Of a DNA stretch of 64,000 nt, positions 19,221 to 28,451 are shown in pieces (position 1 is the first letter of the stretch; every line of letters starts with the position of its first letter). Under the pieces are notes generated by a model, which was given only the letters and a program-made list of their open reading frames with translations, made no database searches and had not been told where the DNA came from. A program made the translations under genes and the position numbers. The stretch comes from an uncultured Pelagibacteraceae bacterium (GTDB lineage Bacteria > Pseudomonadota > Alphaproteobacteria > Pelagibacterales > Pelagibacteraceae), in the NCBI GenBank assembly GCA_902573465.1, contig CACGJX010000006.1, positions 1 to 64,000 of the forward strand. Direction: 5' to 3'.

Positions 19221-20288
19221 TTAATAAAATAATGCTTTTATAAAAGTCAATTTAGGCATTCTTAAAATAATAGACAAATCCTCGAAAAAATTGCTTTTAT
19301 TGGACAAAAATTTTATAACAGTCTTTGGTGGAGCCTTAAACATTTTAAAGAATATATCGGACATTTTTTCTGGATGTTTTTCAAGAACTCTTAAAAATAT
19401 TTCATCTAAAAATTGATATTTGGTGCTTATTTTATATTTTCTAACATTAGCAATATTTTCAATATTTTCTCTAATATATTTACTATGTTCTTGAATATTA
19501 AGAAAAGTATAACCTGTGCTTAATCTAGTCATACCACCAGCAGTTCCAATATTAATTTTATTTTTTTCATTCTTATCGACTGGGTAAAATAAAGGTATCG
19601 CCCCTTCCTCTTTATAAATTATCTTGTAATCTTTCAAATTAAGATGATTTTCAATGTAATCTTTTATCTGTTTGTCATAATCTTTTTGAGAATTGTCATT
19701 AATTTTAGACAACCAAGTGGTTTCAACTAAAGCAGTATTTTTTGAGTAGGGTAAGGTATAAAAAAAATGAACACTTTCTCTTTGATCACAATCAAAATCC
19801 ATAAGGTTAAAAATTTCATCATCAAAAAAATCATTTTTAGTTTTGATTTCCACTCCACAAAAATGTTGCCAAAGATTTCGATAATCTTTTTTAATGAATG
19901 GTACACTATTAAAAATAAAAGAATTTTTTAAACTAATTTCACTGACATCTTTAAAGTAGAAAATATTTTTATTTTCATTTAGTTTGTTATTAATTTTTTC
20001 ATAGAATAAACCACTGTCAATACTTTGATATGGAGAACTTTTACACTGCAAATAGTTAGTTTTTTTAGGAATATTAATTGAAAAATTTTCCCAATTTTTT
20101 TTTACACAATCATCAAAATTATGAGTTGTTACTTTCCAAAAAGACCAAGTTTTGTCTCTTTTGTAATCATCTCTTGGCTCTATGATCGCCAAAGTTTTAT
20201 CTTTAAGCTTTTCATGAATTTCCAATTCATATGCTAAAGATAAACCAGCACAACCCCCACCAATAATGACATAGTCAAATTCTCTCAT
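19221..20288 (-). CDS. crtY: Lycopene beta-cyclase CrtY
   Basis: CrtY closes both ends of lycopene to give beta-carotene. It has 355 aa with an N-terminal flavin-binding Rossmann motif, GGGCAGLSLAYEL, at 10-22, and a DKTWSFW segment matching the DxTWxF family signature. TAGGMTRLSTGYTF-type sequence near residue 260 is the conserved substrate region. It overlaps crtB by 14 nt. Products of this gene are the direct substrate of the Blh dioxygenase downstream. Confidence 0.93.
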   Translation of the reverse strand: MREFDYVIIGGGCAGLSLAYELEIHEKLKDKTLAIIEPRDDYKRDKTWSFWKVTTHNFDDCVKKNWENFSINIPKKTNYLQCKSSPYQSIDSGLFYEKINNKLNENKNIFYFKDVSEISLKNSFIFNSVPFIKKDYRNLWQHFCGVEIKTKNDFFDDEIFNLMDFDCDQRESVHFFYTLPYSKNTALVETTWLSKINDNSQKDYDKQIKDYIENHLNLKDYKIIYKEEGAIPLFYPVDKNEKNKINIGTAGGMTRLSTGYTFLNIQEHSKYIRENIENIANVRKYKISTKYQFLDEIFLRVLEKHPEKMSDIFFKMFKAPPKTVIKFLSNKSNFFEDLSIILRMPKLTFIKALFY

Positions 20289-21129
20289 CTAGATTTATTT
20301 CCTCGTTAATTAAAAAATGATCATGTTGAATCTGATTTTCTTTAATATTGGTTAGAGATAACTTTATAAGATCAAAAATTGCGAAAATAGTCTCTATACT
20401 CTTTTCAATATTGGATACATAGATTTTTCCTGAATTTTTATAATTTTCAAACGTTTTTTTATTTAGAATATTATAGCCTATTTTTCGGTAGATCCTTCTT
20501 GCAACTAAAATTGAAAATCTAAAACTTATTGGAATGTCTTTTATAGAATAAAAGGAATTCTTATAAAAGGTATCTGCAAGATCTATAGTCGATGTAATTT
20601 CCTCAAAATTTTTATTTATATAAAATCTATTTATTTTTGAATCTTCAATCACATCTCTTGATATATTTGTAAGTTGCATTGCGATACCGAGATCAATAGC
20701 TGACTTAAGTGAGCTTTTTTTATTAACTTTTAAAATTTTTGCCATCATTAAACCAACAGTTCCAGCAACTCTGTAAGAATAAATTAAAAGGTCTTTTTTT
20801 GAATTTAATATCACCTTATCTTTTATATCTGAATTTATACCATCTAATAGATCTTCGATAATTTTTACTGAAATTTTAAATTCATCAATAAGGTCCCACA
20901 TATTTTTAACAATTTGATTATCAAAATTCTTTTGAACAAAATCTTTTTTAAATTGTTTGAATTTAATTTCTTTAACTTCTAATTTTTCTTCATCGTCTGC
21001 AATATTGTCAGCAACTCTACAAAAATCATACAACGCAGAGCATTTTCTATATGTTTTTTTAGGTAAAAAAAAACCAGCCCAATTAAAAGATTTTGCATAA
21101 ACTGATAAGTAATTTTTATCAGACATCAT
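20275..21129 (-). CDS. crtB: Phytoene synthase CrtB
   Basis: CrtB condenses two geranylgeranyl diphosphates to phytoene. It has 284 aa. The first Asp-rich site is D41-N-I-A-D45 and the second lies in QLTNISRDVIED at 152-163 (Asp159, Asp163). The YRVAGTVG segment at 119-126 is also diagnostic. Squalene synthase is a relative but the crt neighbours favour phytoene. The start codon overlaps the crtI stop in an ATGA arrangement. GGPP must come from a prenyl synthase encoded outside this window. Confidence 0.93.
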   Translation of the reverse strand: MMSDKNYLSVYAKSFNWAGFFLPKKTYRKCSALYDFCRVADNIADDEEKLEVKEIKFKQFKKDFVQKNFDNQIVKNMWDLIDEFKISVKIIEDLLDGINSDIKDKVILNSKKDLLIYSYRVAGTVGLMMAKILKVNKKSSLKSAIDLGIAMQLTNISRDVIEDSKINRFYINKNFEEITSTIDLADTFYKNSFYSIKDIPISFRFSILVARRIYRKIGYNILNKKTFENYKNSGKIYVSNIEKSIETIFAIFDLIKLSLTNIKENQIQHDHFLINEEINLDERI

Positions 21130-22586
21130 AAAATCTTTTCTAATACCTTAGCTGACGAAAGTACTCCAGGTACACCTGCTCCAGGATGGGTTCCTGCACC
21201 AACAAAATAAAGTCCTTTGTAAATCTCAGACTTATTGTGAAATCTAAAATATGCAGATTGAGAAAATTTTGGTTGGATTGAAAAACCTGAACCATATTTT
21301 GTATTTAAATCTCTTTCAAAGTAATCAGGGGTTAAATAAAAATCTTCTACAATATTATTTTTGAGATCTGGCATTAAATCATTTTGCATTTTATCAATAA
21401 CCAAATTTTTCATTTTTTCTCCCTCAACAGACCAATCAATTTTTGATTGATTATTTGGCACCGGGACTAAAACATAAAAGCAATCGTTACCCTCGGGAGC
21501 CATAGTTTTATCGGTTGCAGAGGGTCTGTGAAGATAATAACTAATATCGTTGTTCAATTTTTTGTTATTGAAAATGTCATCTAGATGTTCTTTATATTTG
21601 TTTCCAAACTTAATAGTATGGTGCTCAACATTATCGTATTTTTTTTTGGTACCAAAGTAATAGACAAATAATCCCATTGAATATTCCATTCGGTTTTTTT
21701 TCCATTTAAAAAGAAATGAATTACTTGCATTCCCATTTAACATTTTCTCGTAAACAGCAGGAGGATCAGCATTACAAATTACATTGTTAGACTCTATTAT
21801 TGTTTGATCATCTAATTGGATACTGGTAATTTTTTTTTTGTTTGAAATAATTTTGGTAACTTCGTGACCTTTAATTATTTTAATCCCGACTTCATCCATT
21901 AATTTTTCAAAACCCTTGATTATATTTCCTGTTCCACCCATTGAGTAATGAATGCCCCATTTTTTTTCTAGGTATAAGATTAATCCATAAATTGAAGTTG
22001 TAGTAAAAGGATTTCCCCCAACTAATAATGGGTGCATACTAAGCATTCTCCTTAATTTTTCATTTTCTATATATGAGGAGACTAAAGAATAAACAGATTT
22101 ATAACTTTTTAGTTTTAGTAGTGCTGGCAATTGCTGCATCATTACAAATGGTTTATCAAAGGGTACATCAGCAAGCTCCGTGAAACCTTTGTCAAAAATT
22201 TTTTTTGTAAAATTGACTAATTTTTCATAACCCTTAACATCTTTTTCATTTATCTCTTTTATTTGTTTTTTCATCTCTAGCTCATCCCCAGAGTAATTAA
22301 ATTTTGATTTATCCTCGAAAATGAATTGATACCAAACTTTTAGTGGAGTGAGTTTAATATAATCTTCTGGTTTTTTTTGAAATAATTCAAATAATTCATT
22401 TATCAAATATGGAGCAGTTATTACTGTTGGTCCACCATCGTAAATGAAGCCATTTTTTTGAAATACTCTAGCCCGTCCTCCAAGATCTCGATGTTTTTCG
22501 ATTAAAGTAACTTTATGTCCTTTAGCTTTAAGACGTAAAGCTGCAGCTATCCCTCCAAATCCTGAACCTATAACAATGGAATTCAT
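21126..22586 (-). CDS. crtI: Phytoene desaturase CrtI
   Basis: CrtI is an FAD enzyme that desaturates phytoene to lycopene. It has 486 aa. The N-terminal dinucleotide motif GSGFGGIAAALRL and the LGGRA block fall within residues 7-41. The FIYDGGPTVITAP segment follows, and the C-terminal bacterial-type signature GAGTHPGAGVPG is intact. It is the first retinal-pathway gene, 40 nt after the stop of atpF and in the same orientation. That gap has a TATAAA at 22595-22600 (minus strand) but no good -35, so read-through from the atp genes or a weak internal promoter are both possible. Confidence 0.95.
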   Translation of the reverse strand: MNSIVIGSGFGGIAAALRLKAKGHKVTLIEKHRDLGGRARVFQKNGFIYDGGPTVITAPYLINELFELFQKKPEDYIKLTPLKVWYQFIFEDKSKFNYSGDELEMKKQIKEINEKDVKGYEKLVNFTKKIFDKGFTELADVPFDKPFVMMQQLPALLKLKSYKSVYSLVSSYIENEKLRRMLSMHPLLVGGNPFTTTSIYGLILYLEKKWGIHYSMGGTGNIIKGFEKLMDEVGIKIIKGHEVTKIISNKKKITSIQLDDQTIIESNNVICNADPPAVYEKMLNGNASNSFLFKWKKNRMEYSMGLFVYYFGTKKKYDNVEHHTIKFGNKYKEHLDDIFNNKKLNNDISYYLHRPSATDKTMAPEGNDCFYVLVPVPNNQSKIDWSVEGEKMKNLVIDKMQNDLMPDLKNNIVEDFYLTPDYFERDLNTKYGSGFSIQPKFSQSAYFRFHNKSEIYKGLYFVGAGTHPGAGVPGVLSSAKVLEKIL

Positions 22587-22626
22587 CTATATAATTTATA
22601 GTCTTTTTTGTAAAATTGTAAGAGTA

Positions 22627-23124
22627 TTATGAGTTGATTTTTTTTAACTCTTCTTTTGTTTCATCCAAATTTTTTTGAAACAAGTTATCAAGCTTGGACT
22701 TATCAACCGATGTTGTAATTATCTTTTTAACTGAATCTACCGCGACTTTAATTGAAGCATCTTTTATTTCTCTTATTGCCGCGTCTTTCATTTGATTGAT
22801 CTTATTTTCTGTTGAATTTTTTTTAATTTCTGAAGATTTATGAAATTTATCGTTTAATTCAATAATAAGATTATCACTGTCTTCTTTCGCTTGTGCCAAT
22901 ATTTCCTTGCTGACTGATTGAGCTGTATCGAGTTTTTTTTGAGCATTATCCAATAAAGTTTTAGCTTCTGTTCTAAGCTTTTCACTTTCATCAATCTCAT
23001 TTTTGATATCTGAAATTAATTTGTTTAGTAATTCATTTATTTTTTGCGGAACCTTAAGATATATTAAGCCTCCAAAGAAAATAATAAACGATACAGCTAC
23101 CCAAAATGTTGCATCAATTGCCAT
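22627..23124 (-). CDS. atpF: F0F1 ATP synthase subunit b
   Basis: Subunit b forms one half of the peripheral stalk that holds F1 against F0. It has 165 aa: one N-terminal helix (about 3-25) and a long charged coiled coil. I chose ATG 23124, preceded by an ACGGGGAT Shine-Dalgarno-like stretch about 8 nt upstream. A longer frame from 23160 would add a non-hydrophobic lead inside atpF'. It overlaps the b' gene by 11 nt and ends 40 nt before crtI. Confidence 0.93.
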   Translation of the reverse strand: MAIDATFWVAVSFIIFFGGLIYLKVPQKINELLNKLISDIKNEIDESEKLRTEAKTLLDNAQKKLDTAQSVSKEILAQAKEDSDNLIIELNDKFHKSSEIKKNSTENKINQMKDAAIREIKDASIKVAVDSVKKIITTSVDKSKLDNLFQKNLDETKEELKKINS

Positions 23125-23704
23125 AATATTTATCCCCGTTTCTTTTAGATAAATCATCAACGATTGCGGAAATACTACTATTATTAACTTCCGTACCGAT
23201 TAATTTCACTAGTAACTCTGAAGTAGTTTCGATTGCAATTTTATTAATTTTCTCTGAAGCACCTTTTCTTAGTAAATTTATCTCTTTCTCAACTTTCTTT
23301 ATTTCCTCATCAATTTGTTTATCTAAAGTCTCCTTTTTTGCATTTATTTCTTTGAGCACATTTTCTCTAGCTTCTTTAAAAATGTTATTAGCCTCTAATT
23401 TACTTTTTGAAATAATATCATCGTACTCTTTAAGCTTGGCTTCACTACTTTCTCTTTGTTTTTCTGCTGCCTCAATATTTTCTTGTATTTGCGATTTTCT
23501 TAATTCAAGGTTTGCACTTATCTTAGGTAGTATCAGTTTAGATAATACGATGTAAAGAATACCAAAAGTAAGTGTTAACCAAAAAATTTGTGAAATCCAA
23601 AATTCTGGATTTAATTGAGGCATACCTCCACTTTCAGCTGCAAAAACCTCCTTTAAAAAAAAGAGATTAAAAAATATTAACTGAAAAAATATTTTTTTAA
23701 CCAT
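23114..23704 (-). CDS. atpG: F0F1 ATP synthase subunit b'
   Basis: This is the second, diverged b-type subunit (b') found in alphaproteobacteria and photosynthetic organisms, pairing with b as a heterodimeric stalk. It has 196 aa. A signal-like hydrophobic lead (about 1-22, ending EVFAAE) precedes the membrane helix (about 36-58), followed by a Lys/Glu-rich coiled coil. It lies 4 nt after atpE. The gene is also called atpF2 or atpX. Confidence 0.92.
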   Translation of the reverse strand: MVKKIFFQLIFFNLFFLKEVFAAESGGMPQLNPEFWISQIFWLTLTFGILYIVLSKLILPKISANLELRKSQIQENIEAAEKQRESSEAKLKEYDDIISKSKLEANNIFKEARENVLKEINAKKETLDKQIDEEIKKVEKEINLLRKGASEKINKIAIETTSELLVKLIGTEVNNSSISAIVDDLSKRNGDKYYGN

Positions 23705-23708
23705 CTAT

Positions 23709-23936
23709 TTAAAATGCAAAAAGAATGATTAACGCTACAACCAATCCAAACAACCCAGTTGCTTCTGCTAGGGCGAACCCTAAAAGCAAATTAGGAAACT
23801 GTTTCTGAGCTGCAGATGGGTTTCTCATCGCACCTGACAGATAATTACCAAAAATTATACCTATACCAACACCGGCACCAGCTAGGGCTATAGCCGCTAA
23901 ACCTGCTCCGATCATTTTTGCTGCTTCTAATTCCAT
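23709..23936 (-). CDS. atpE: F0F1 ATP synthase subunit c
   Basis: The 75-aa proteolipid of the rotor ring, with two membrane helices joined by a polar RNPSAAQ loop. Glu58 in FALAEATG is the ion-binding carboxylate. The GAGVGIGI glycine-rich stripe of helix 1 is intact. No extra sodium-type ligand pattern stands out, so proton coupling is expected. It sits between atpB and the b' gene. Confidence 0.96.
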   Translation of the reverse strand: MELEAAKMIGAGLAAIALAGAGVGIGIIFGNYLSGAMRNPSAAQKQFPNLLLGFALAEATGLFGLVVALIILFAF

Positions 23937-23954
23937 TATATCCTCCTCTGTTAA

Positions 23955-24689
23955 TTAATGGTGTAAGTTTAATGCATCATTCAAATAGATGCAGGTTAAA
24001 ATTGCAAAAACATATGCTTGAAGAAAAGCAACTAATATCTCCAGGCCAGTTAAAGCAACTGAAAAACTCAGTGGAAGCCATCCACCGACTACCCCAAGAC
24101 TTATTACAAAGCCTCCGAATACTTTCATCATTGTGTGACCCGCCATCATGTTAGCAAAGAGCCTGACGGATAAACTGATAGGTCTACTTAAATATGAGAT
24201 AATCTCAATAACTACAATTAATGGTAATAGTACTATAGGAACCCCACTCGGTACAAATAATTTAAGATAGCCTATACCATGTTTTATAAAACCAATTATT
24301 GTTACACCGATAAAAATAAAAGCTGCTAACACAAAAGTAACAATAATATGACTTGTGACTGTAAAGGTGTAAGGAATCATTCCAAACATGTTACAAAAAA
24401 GGACAAACATAAATAAAGAAAATATAAAAGAAAAATAAGGTTTAGCTTTAGAGCCTGCCGTATCACTAATCATTTTTGAAACAAATGTATAACTTAATTC
24501 AGCTAACAACTGAATTTTGTTTGGTAGCAATGAATTTTTTTTTGATCCGAGATTAAATATAATCAAAATAGCTAGCGAACTTATGACCATAAACAAACTA
24601 GCGTTTGTAAATGAAATATCAAAAGCACCTACTTTAATTTCAGGACCAATTCTATAGACTTCGAATTGTGTCATTGGATTTGCAGCCAT
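23955..24689 (-). CDS. atpB: F0F1 ATP synthase subunit a
   Basis: The 244-aa stator channel of F0, with five to six membrane helices. The essential Arg176 lies in ISLSVRLFANMMAGH, facing the c-ring carboxylate. The C-terminal helix with LQAYVFAILTCIYL is conserved. The gene follows atpI after 12 nt and precedes atpE after 18 nt, the usual F0 order of alphaproteobacteria, in which the F1 genes are elsewhere on the chromosome. Confidence 0.96.
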   Translation of the reverse strand: MAANPMTQFEVYRIGPEIKVGAFDISFTNASLFMVISSLAILIIFNLGSKKNSLLPNKIQLLAELSYTFVSKMISDTAGSKAKPYFSFIFSLFMFVLFCNMFGMIPYTFTVTSHIIVTFVLAAFIFIGVTIIGFIKHGIGYLKLFVPSGVPIVLLPLIVVIEIISYLSRPISLSVRLFANMMAGHTMMKVFGGFVISLGVVGGWLPLSFSVALTGLEILVAFLQAYVFAILTCIYLNDALNLHH

Positions 24690-24701
24690 ATATTTTTCGA
24701 T

Positions 24702-24974
24702 CTATTTTTGCATTTTTTTTGCAGATTTAATTACATTCATTATTCCTGCGATTACACCTACAAAAAAAAATATTAAAATTAACCAGGGTTTAGTACCAAA
24801 GGTCTTGTCTAAAATAAACCCAATAATTGTCCCTACAACTACTGCAGAAACTAGCTCAGTGCTTAGTTTAAAAGCATTACCAATTGGAGAGGGGTTATGT
24901 TTTTTCCTATTTTCTTTATCCAATACCTTTTTTTTTGCAATTTCTAAGCGAGTTTTAAATGGATCTTTGGACAT
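24702..24974 (-). CDS. atpI: ATP synthase assembly protein AtpI (AtpZ/AtpI family)
   Basis: A 90-aa protein with two membrane helices (about 35-58 and 65-85) after a basic cytoplasmic lead. Family members assist c-ring assembly or ion uptake, and the gene is placed first in F0 operons, as here. It begins 15 nt downstream of the smc stop with no room for a strong promoter, so smc and the F0 genes may share a transcript, or a promoter may lie inside smc. Confidence 0.85.
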   Translation of the reverse strand: MSKDPFKTRLEIAKKKVLDKENRKKHNPSPIGNAFKLSTELVSAVVVGTIIGFILDKTFGTKPWLILIFFFVGVIAGIMNVIKSAKKMQK

Positions 24975-24989
24975 TTGAAATCAGCTTTA

Positions 24990-27386
24990 TTAGGCAACCA
25001 TACTTTCTGCTTTTTGAAGATCAACTGCTACAAGTTGGCTAATACCTTTCTCGGGCATTGTAACTCCATATAGTCTGTTCATTTTAGACATTGTTAAAGC
25101 ATGGTGGGTAACAATTATAAATTTCGTGTCAGTAATTTTTGTAAGTTCATCAAGCAAATTACAAAATCTTGTGACATTCGCATCATCAAGAGGTGCATCT
25201 ACTTCATCTAATACACAAATTGGAGATGGATTAGTTAAGAAAACGGCAAAAATTAATGAAAGCGCAGTAAGTGCCTGTTCTCCACCCGATAATAAAGTTA
25301 TTGATTGGAGACGCTTACCAGGAGGACTCACCAACATCTCTAGTCCTGCCTCTAGTGGATCATCAGCATCTACTAATTCAAGTTTAGCGCTTCCACCATT
25401 AAAAAGTTTTGTGTAAACCTCGTTAAATTTTCTATCAACTTTATCAAAAGCCTCAATTAATCTTTCTCTTCCTTTTTGATTAAGCTCATTGATACTTTCT
25501 TTTAATTTTACTATTGCTGTTACTAAATCGACCCGATCGCTTTCCATTTTTTTAATTTCAGTTTCATACTTATTTGTTTCTTCATCTGCTTTTAAGTTCA
25601 CCGAGCCTAGTTTTTCTCTTTCTTGTTTTTTTTTGTCTAGCAAGTCCTCTTGATTTACAGCATCGGGCAGTTCCTCAACTCCAAAAAGATTTGAATTTTC
25701 TAAAATATTTTCCTCAGATAAATTTAATTCGGAATTAATTCTATCAATTAAATCGTTTTTTCTCTTTTTAAGTCCCTCAACTGTTGCACCTGAACTTGCT
25801 TTTCTCTCTCTAATCTGAATTGATTGCTCTTGGATTTCATTCAATTGTAATCTTAAATTTTCTATTTTTTCATCTGTTGAATTAATAATTTCTTCATTTT
25901 TTTTTTTTTCCTCTTCAGAAATTCTTAACCCTTCAGTTATTTGACCTTTTTTTTCTGCCTGTAATTTTGGTTGATTGTCTAATTTACTTAATTGATCATT
26001 CAATTTACTTCTTCTTTCGGTAAGCTGGGAAACCATTTTTTCAGAATTTAATAATAGGTTTTTCCAACTTTCTATCTCTGTATCAATTACTTTAATTCTT
26101 TCGTTTCTCTTTACAGACTCTTTTTTTATATTTTCATTTTTACTATAACTCCCAGCATATGCTTCAATCAACAGCTTACAATTATCAAGTGCTGAAATAG
26201 CTTCTTGATTTTTTTGTGAATTAATAAGTTCTTTAACTTTTTCAATTTCACTTTGTAATTTATCTTTAGAGGTGTTTAAATCATTATCAGACTGTTTTTC
26301 AGTGTCATAATATTTGGAGTCAATTTCTATTAACTCATTTTTTTCTTCTTTTAATCTTTTTTCATTTGAGTTCGCATCGATTACTATTCCTTTTTCTCTA
26401 CCGATATCTTCCTCAAATGTTTGAAGTGTTTTTTTTATATTTTCAATTTCATCTTGTATCCTTGTGTTTTCTTCGTCCAGACTTTGTAGTTCAAGATTAA
26501 GTCTCTGTATTTTAGATAAGTTTTCAATATTCTTTTCCCTTAAGGGTGTGACTTTTTCAGTTTCAGTCTTTATTAAATTTTCAAAATCTGCGATCTTATT
26601 ATTAAAGTCTGTTACTTCAGTCTCTGCTTCAACATTAATCTCATTTTCTATTTTTATTTCTTTATCAATTTCTAATAATTTTAAATAATATAAGCCTGCC
26701 TCTATCTTTTTTATCTCTTCAGACATATTTTTATATCTAGCCGCCTCTTCAGCTTGTTTTTGAAGATTAACAAGTTGCCTTTCTTGTTGGCGCCTTAATT
26801 CATCTGCTCTTTTAAGATTATTTTCTGCCGCGTTTAGTCGTAATTCAGCTTCATGCCGTCTTACATGTAATCCTGAAATTCCTGCAGCTTCTTCTAAGAT
26901 TGCCCTTCTATCGGCTGGTTTAGCTGTAACGATTGCACCTATACGACCTTGGCTTATCATCGATGGAGAATGTGCTCCAGTTGATAGATCTGCAAAAAAC
27001 ATTTGAGCATCACGGGCTCTAACTTCTTTATCATTTATATAAAATTTTGAGCCTTTATCTTTTTCAATTTTTCTTCTTACGTTTACTTCACCCAATTCTC
27101 TATATTGAATTGGTCCCTCATTTTTTTCATTAGTTACAGTAACAGATACCTCTGCAATGTTCTTGGATGCTTTGTTAGATGTTCCAGAAAATATTACGTC
27201 CTCCATTCCTGATCCTCGCATACTTTTTGCTGATGTTTCCCCCATGACCCATCTCAAGGACTCAACAATATTTGATTTTCCACATCCATTAGGACCAACT
27301 ATTCCAGTTAAACCATTTTCAATTAAGAAATTAGTTTTATCAGCGAAAGATTTAAATCCGTTCAATTGGATTTTTTTAAACTCCAT
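24990..27386 (-). CDS. smc: Chromosome segregation SMC protein, short, without recognisable hinge
   Basis: SMC ATPases compact and segregate the chromosome. The head domain is intact: Walker A GPNGCGKSN at 31-39, signature LSGGEQ at 699-704, Walker B CVLDEVDAPLD near 724-734 and a terminal THH switch. Between about residues 170 and 640 the chain is Glu/Lys/Leu-rich coiled coil. At 798 aa it is some 350 residues shorter than typical bacterial SMCs (about 1150-1190). No glycine-rich globular hinge of about 150 residues is visible; only a short non-coil stretch near 388-420 lies at the midpoint. It is not an SbcC/Rad50 protein, because there is no zinc-hook CxxC. Neighbours (mutY, dciA-like, dsbA-like, smc) match alphaproteobacterial smc loci. 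Confidence 0.9.
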   Translation of the reverse strand: MEFKKIQLNGFKSFADKTNFLIENGLTGIVGPNGCGKSNIVESLRWVMGETSAKSMRGSGMEDVIFSGTSNKASKNIAEVSVTVTNEKNEGPIQYRELGEVNVRRKIEKDKGSKFYINDKEVRARDAQMFFADLSTGAHSPSMISQGRIGAIVTAKPADRRAILEEAAGISGLHVRRHEAELRLNAAENNLKRADELRRQQERQLVNLQKQAEEAARYKNMSEEIKKIEAGLYYLKLLEIDKEIKIENEINVEAETEVTDFNNKIADFENLIKTETEKVTPLREKNIENLSKIQRLNLELQSLDEENTRIQDEIENIKKTLQTFEEDIGREKGIVIDANSNEKRLKEEKNELIEIDSKYYDTEKQSDNDLNTSKDKLQSEIEKVKELINSQKNQEAISALDNCKLLIEAYAGSYSKNENIKKESVKRNERIKVIDTEIESWKNLLLNSEKMVSQLTERRSKLNDQLSKLDNQPKLQAEKKGQITEGLRISEEEKKKNEEIINSTDEKIENLRLQLNEIQEQSIQIRERKASSGATVEGLKKRKNDLIDRINSELNLSEENILENSNLFGVEELPDAVNQEDLLDKKKQEREKLGSVNLKADEETNKYETEIKKMESDRVDLVTAIVKLKESINELNQKGRERLIEAFDKVDRKFNEVYTKLFNGGSAKLELVDADDPLEAGLEMLVSPPGKRLQSITLLSGGEQALTALSLIFAVFLTNPSPICVLDEVDAPLDDANVTRFCNLLDELTKITDTKFIIVTHHALTMSKMNRLYGVTMPEKGISQLVAVDLQKAESMVA

Positions 27387-27393
27387 TAGGAGT

Positions 27394-27969
27394 TTATATC
27401 AGTTTTTCCAGCGATTTTTTTAAATTTTTATAATTAAGGGGTTTCTCAAACTTTTTGTTATTAATAATAATCGTAGGAGTAGCATTAACCTTAAATTTTT
27501 TGGTACCTTCGATTCGATCGTTTAACACATAATCCTCTATTTTTTTATCATTTATACATTTTTCAAAATCTAAATCGAAGCCTTGATTTTTAATGAATGT
27601 TTTTAAGTTATCATTAATTTCTTCCACATTTTTCCCTCTGACCCATGCTTGTTGATTTGAATAAAGGCTATTTAAAATTTTCAAACTTTCATTACTTTTA
27701 CATTGAGAAATTTTTGATGCATTAAAAGCGGCCACATCTAGAGGAAAGTGCCTAAACTCAATTTTGACTAAACCAGTATCGATATAATCTTTTTTGAGTT
27801 GAGGATATACGTTTTTATGAAAATCTGCGCAATGACTACATGTTAAAGATTCATAAGCGATTATTGTAATTTTCGCATCCTTATTTCCTGCTATGATTCT
27901 ATTTCCTTCAGCATTTAAAATACTTATCGACCCAAAAAATAATATTAATATTAAAAATATTTTTTTCAT
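27394..27969 (-). CDS. DsbA-like periplasmic thiol-disulfide oxidoreductase
   Basis: A 191-aa thioredoxin-fold protein with an N-terminal signal peptide (about 1-20). The active site is Cys44-Ser-His-Cys47 and the cis-proline loop is NATPTII near residue 169. It has the helical insertion expected of DsbA/BdbD-type enzymes. It probably oxidises or isomerises exported proteins, for example c-type cytochromes. It overlaps the dciA-like gene by four bases and is 7 nt before smc, an order common in alphaproteobacteria. Confidence 0.88.
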   Translation of the reverse strand: MKKIFLILILFFGSISILNAEGNRIIAGNKDAKITIIAYESLTCSHCADFHKNVYPQLKKDYIDTGLVKIEFRHFPLDVAAFNASKISQCKSNESLKILNSLYSNQQAWVRGKNVEEINDNLKTFIKNQGFDLDFEKCINDKKIEDYVLNDRIEGTKKFKVNATPTIIINNKKFEKPLNYKNLKKSLEKLI

Positions 27970-28451
27970 TTTGTTTTAAACACTTTTGATAACTTTATTA
28001 AAGATTTCTTTATTTTTTCATTTTTAACACTATTTATCTTTTTTTGATAATCATGATTTGTCACATTATAGGAGCTTTCATCATTTATAGAGGAGTTAAT
28101 TTTTTCATCATCAAAACTTGTTAGTTTAATTTTTTCAACAACAGAATAACCAAATAAATTATTTAATTTTTCTAATATATCTTTTCTTGAATATTCCAGT
28201 TCAACTTCATGTCCTCTTTTAACGTTGATTAACAAAGTGCTTACACCCAACTTATTGGAATTTTTAAAAGACTTGGGGTAGCAAACTTTAAATAAATTTT
28301 CTCCAACAATATATTTCCAATTATTGATAGTTTCGGAGTACACGTGCCCTTTCTTATTGATGACTTTTTTGATATTTTTTGGCAAAGTGTCTTTAAAGGA
28401 TCTTAAGCCTTGAATGCTATTTCTCTGCTTAGTATATTTTTTGAATTGCAT
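27966..28451 (-). CDS. DUF721 / DciA-like protein
   Basis: A 161-aa protein with the DUF721 core: the W-x-x-I-V-G segment in NNWKYIVGENL, then a basic beta-rich region and a C-terminal LEKLNNLFG helix. DciA proteins of this family help load the replicative helicase DnaB in bacteria lacking DnaC/DnaI. The N-terminal KH-like half is present here, and the C-terminus is Lys/Asp/Ser-rich and probably disordered. Its ATG abuts the divergent mutY ATG, forming CATATG at 28449-28454, so its promoter must lie within mutY. Confidence 0.75.
   Translation of the reverse strand: MQFKKYTKQRNSIQGLRSFKDTLPKNIKKVINKKGHVYSETINNWKYIVGENLFKVCYPKSFKNSNKLGVSTLLINVKRGHEVELEYSRKDILEKLNNLFGYSVVEKIKLTSFDDEKINSSINDESSYNVTNHDYQKKINSVKNEKIKKSLIKLSKVFKTK

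Noticed and set aside
18273..22586. Proteorhodopsin or crtE gene with the retinal cassette
   Set aside because: All frames in and around the cassette are accounted for; no seven-helix retinal protein with a Schiff-base Lys and no prenyl diphosphate synthase is present in the window.
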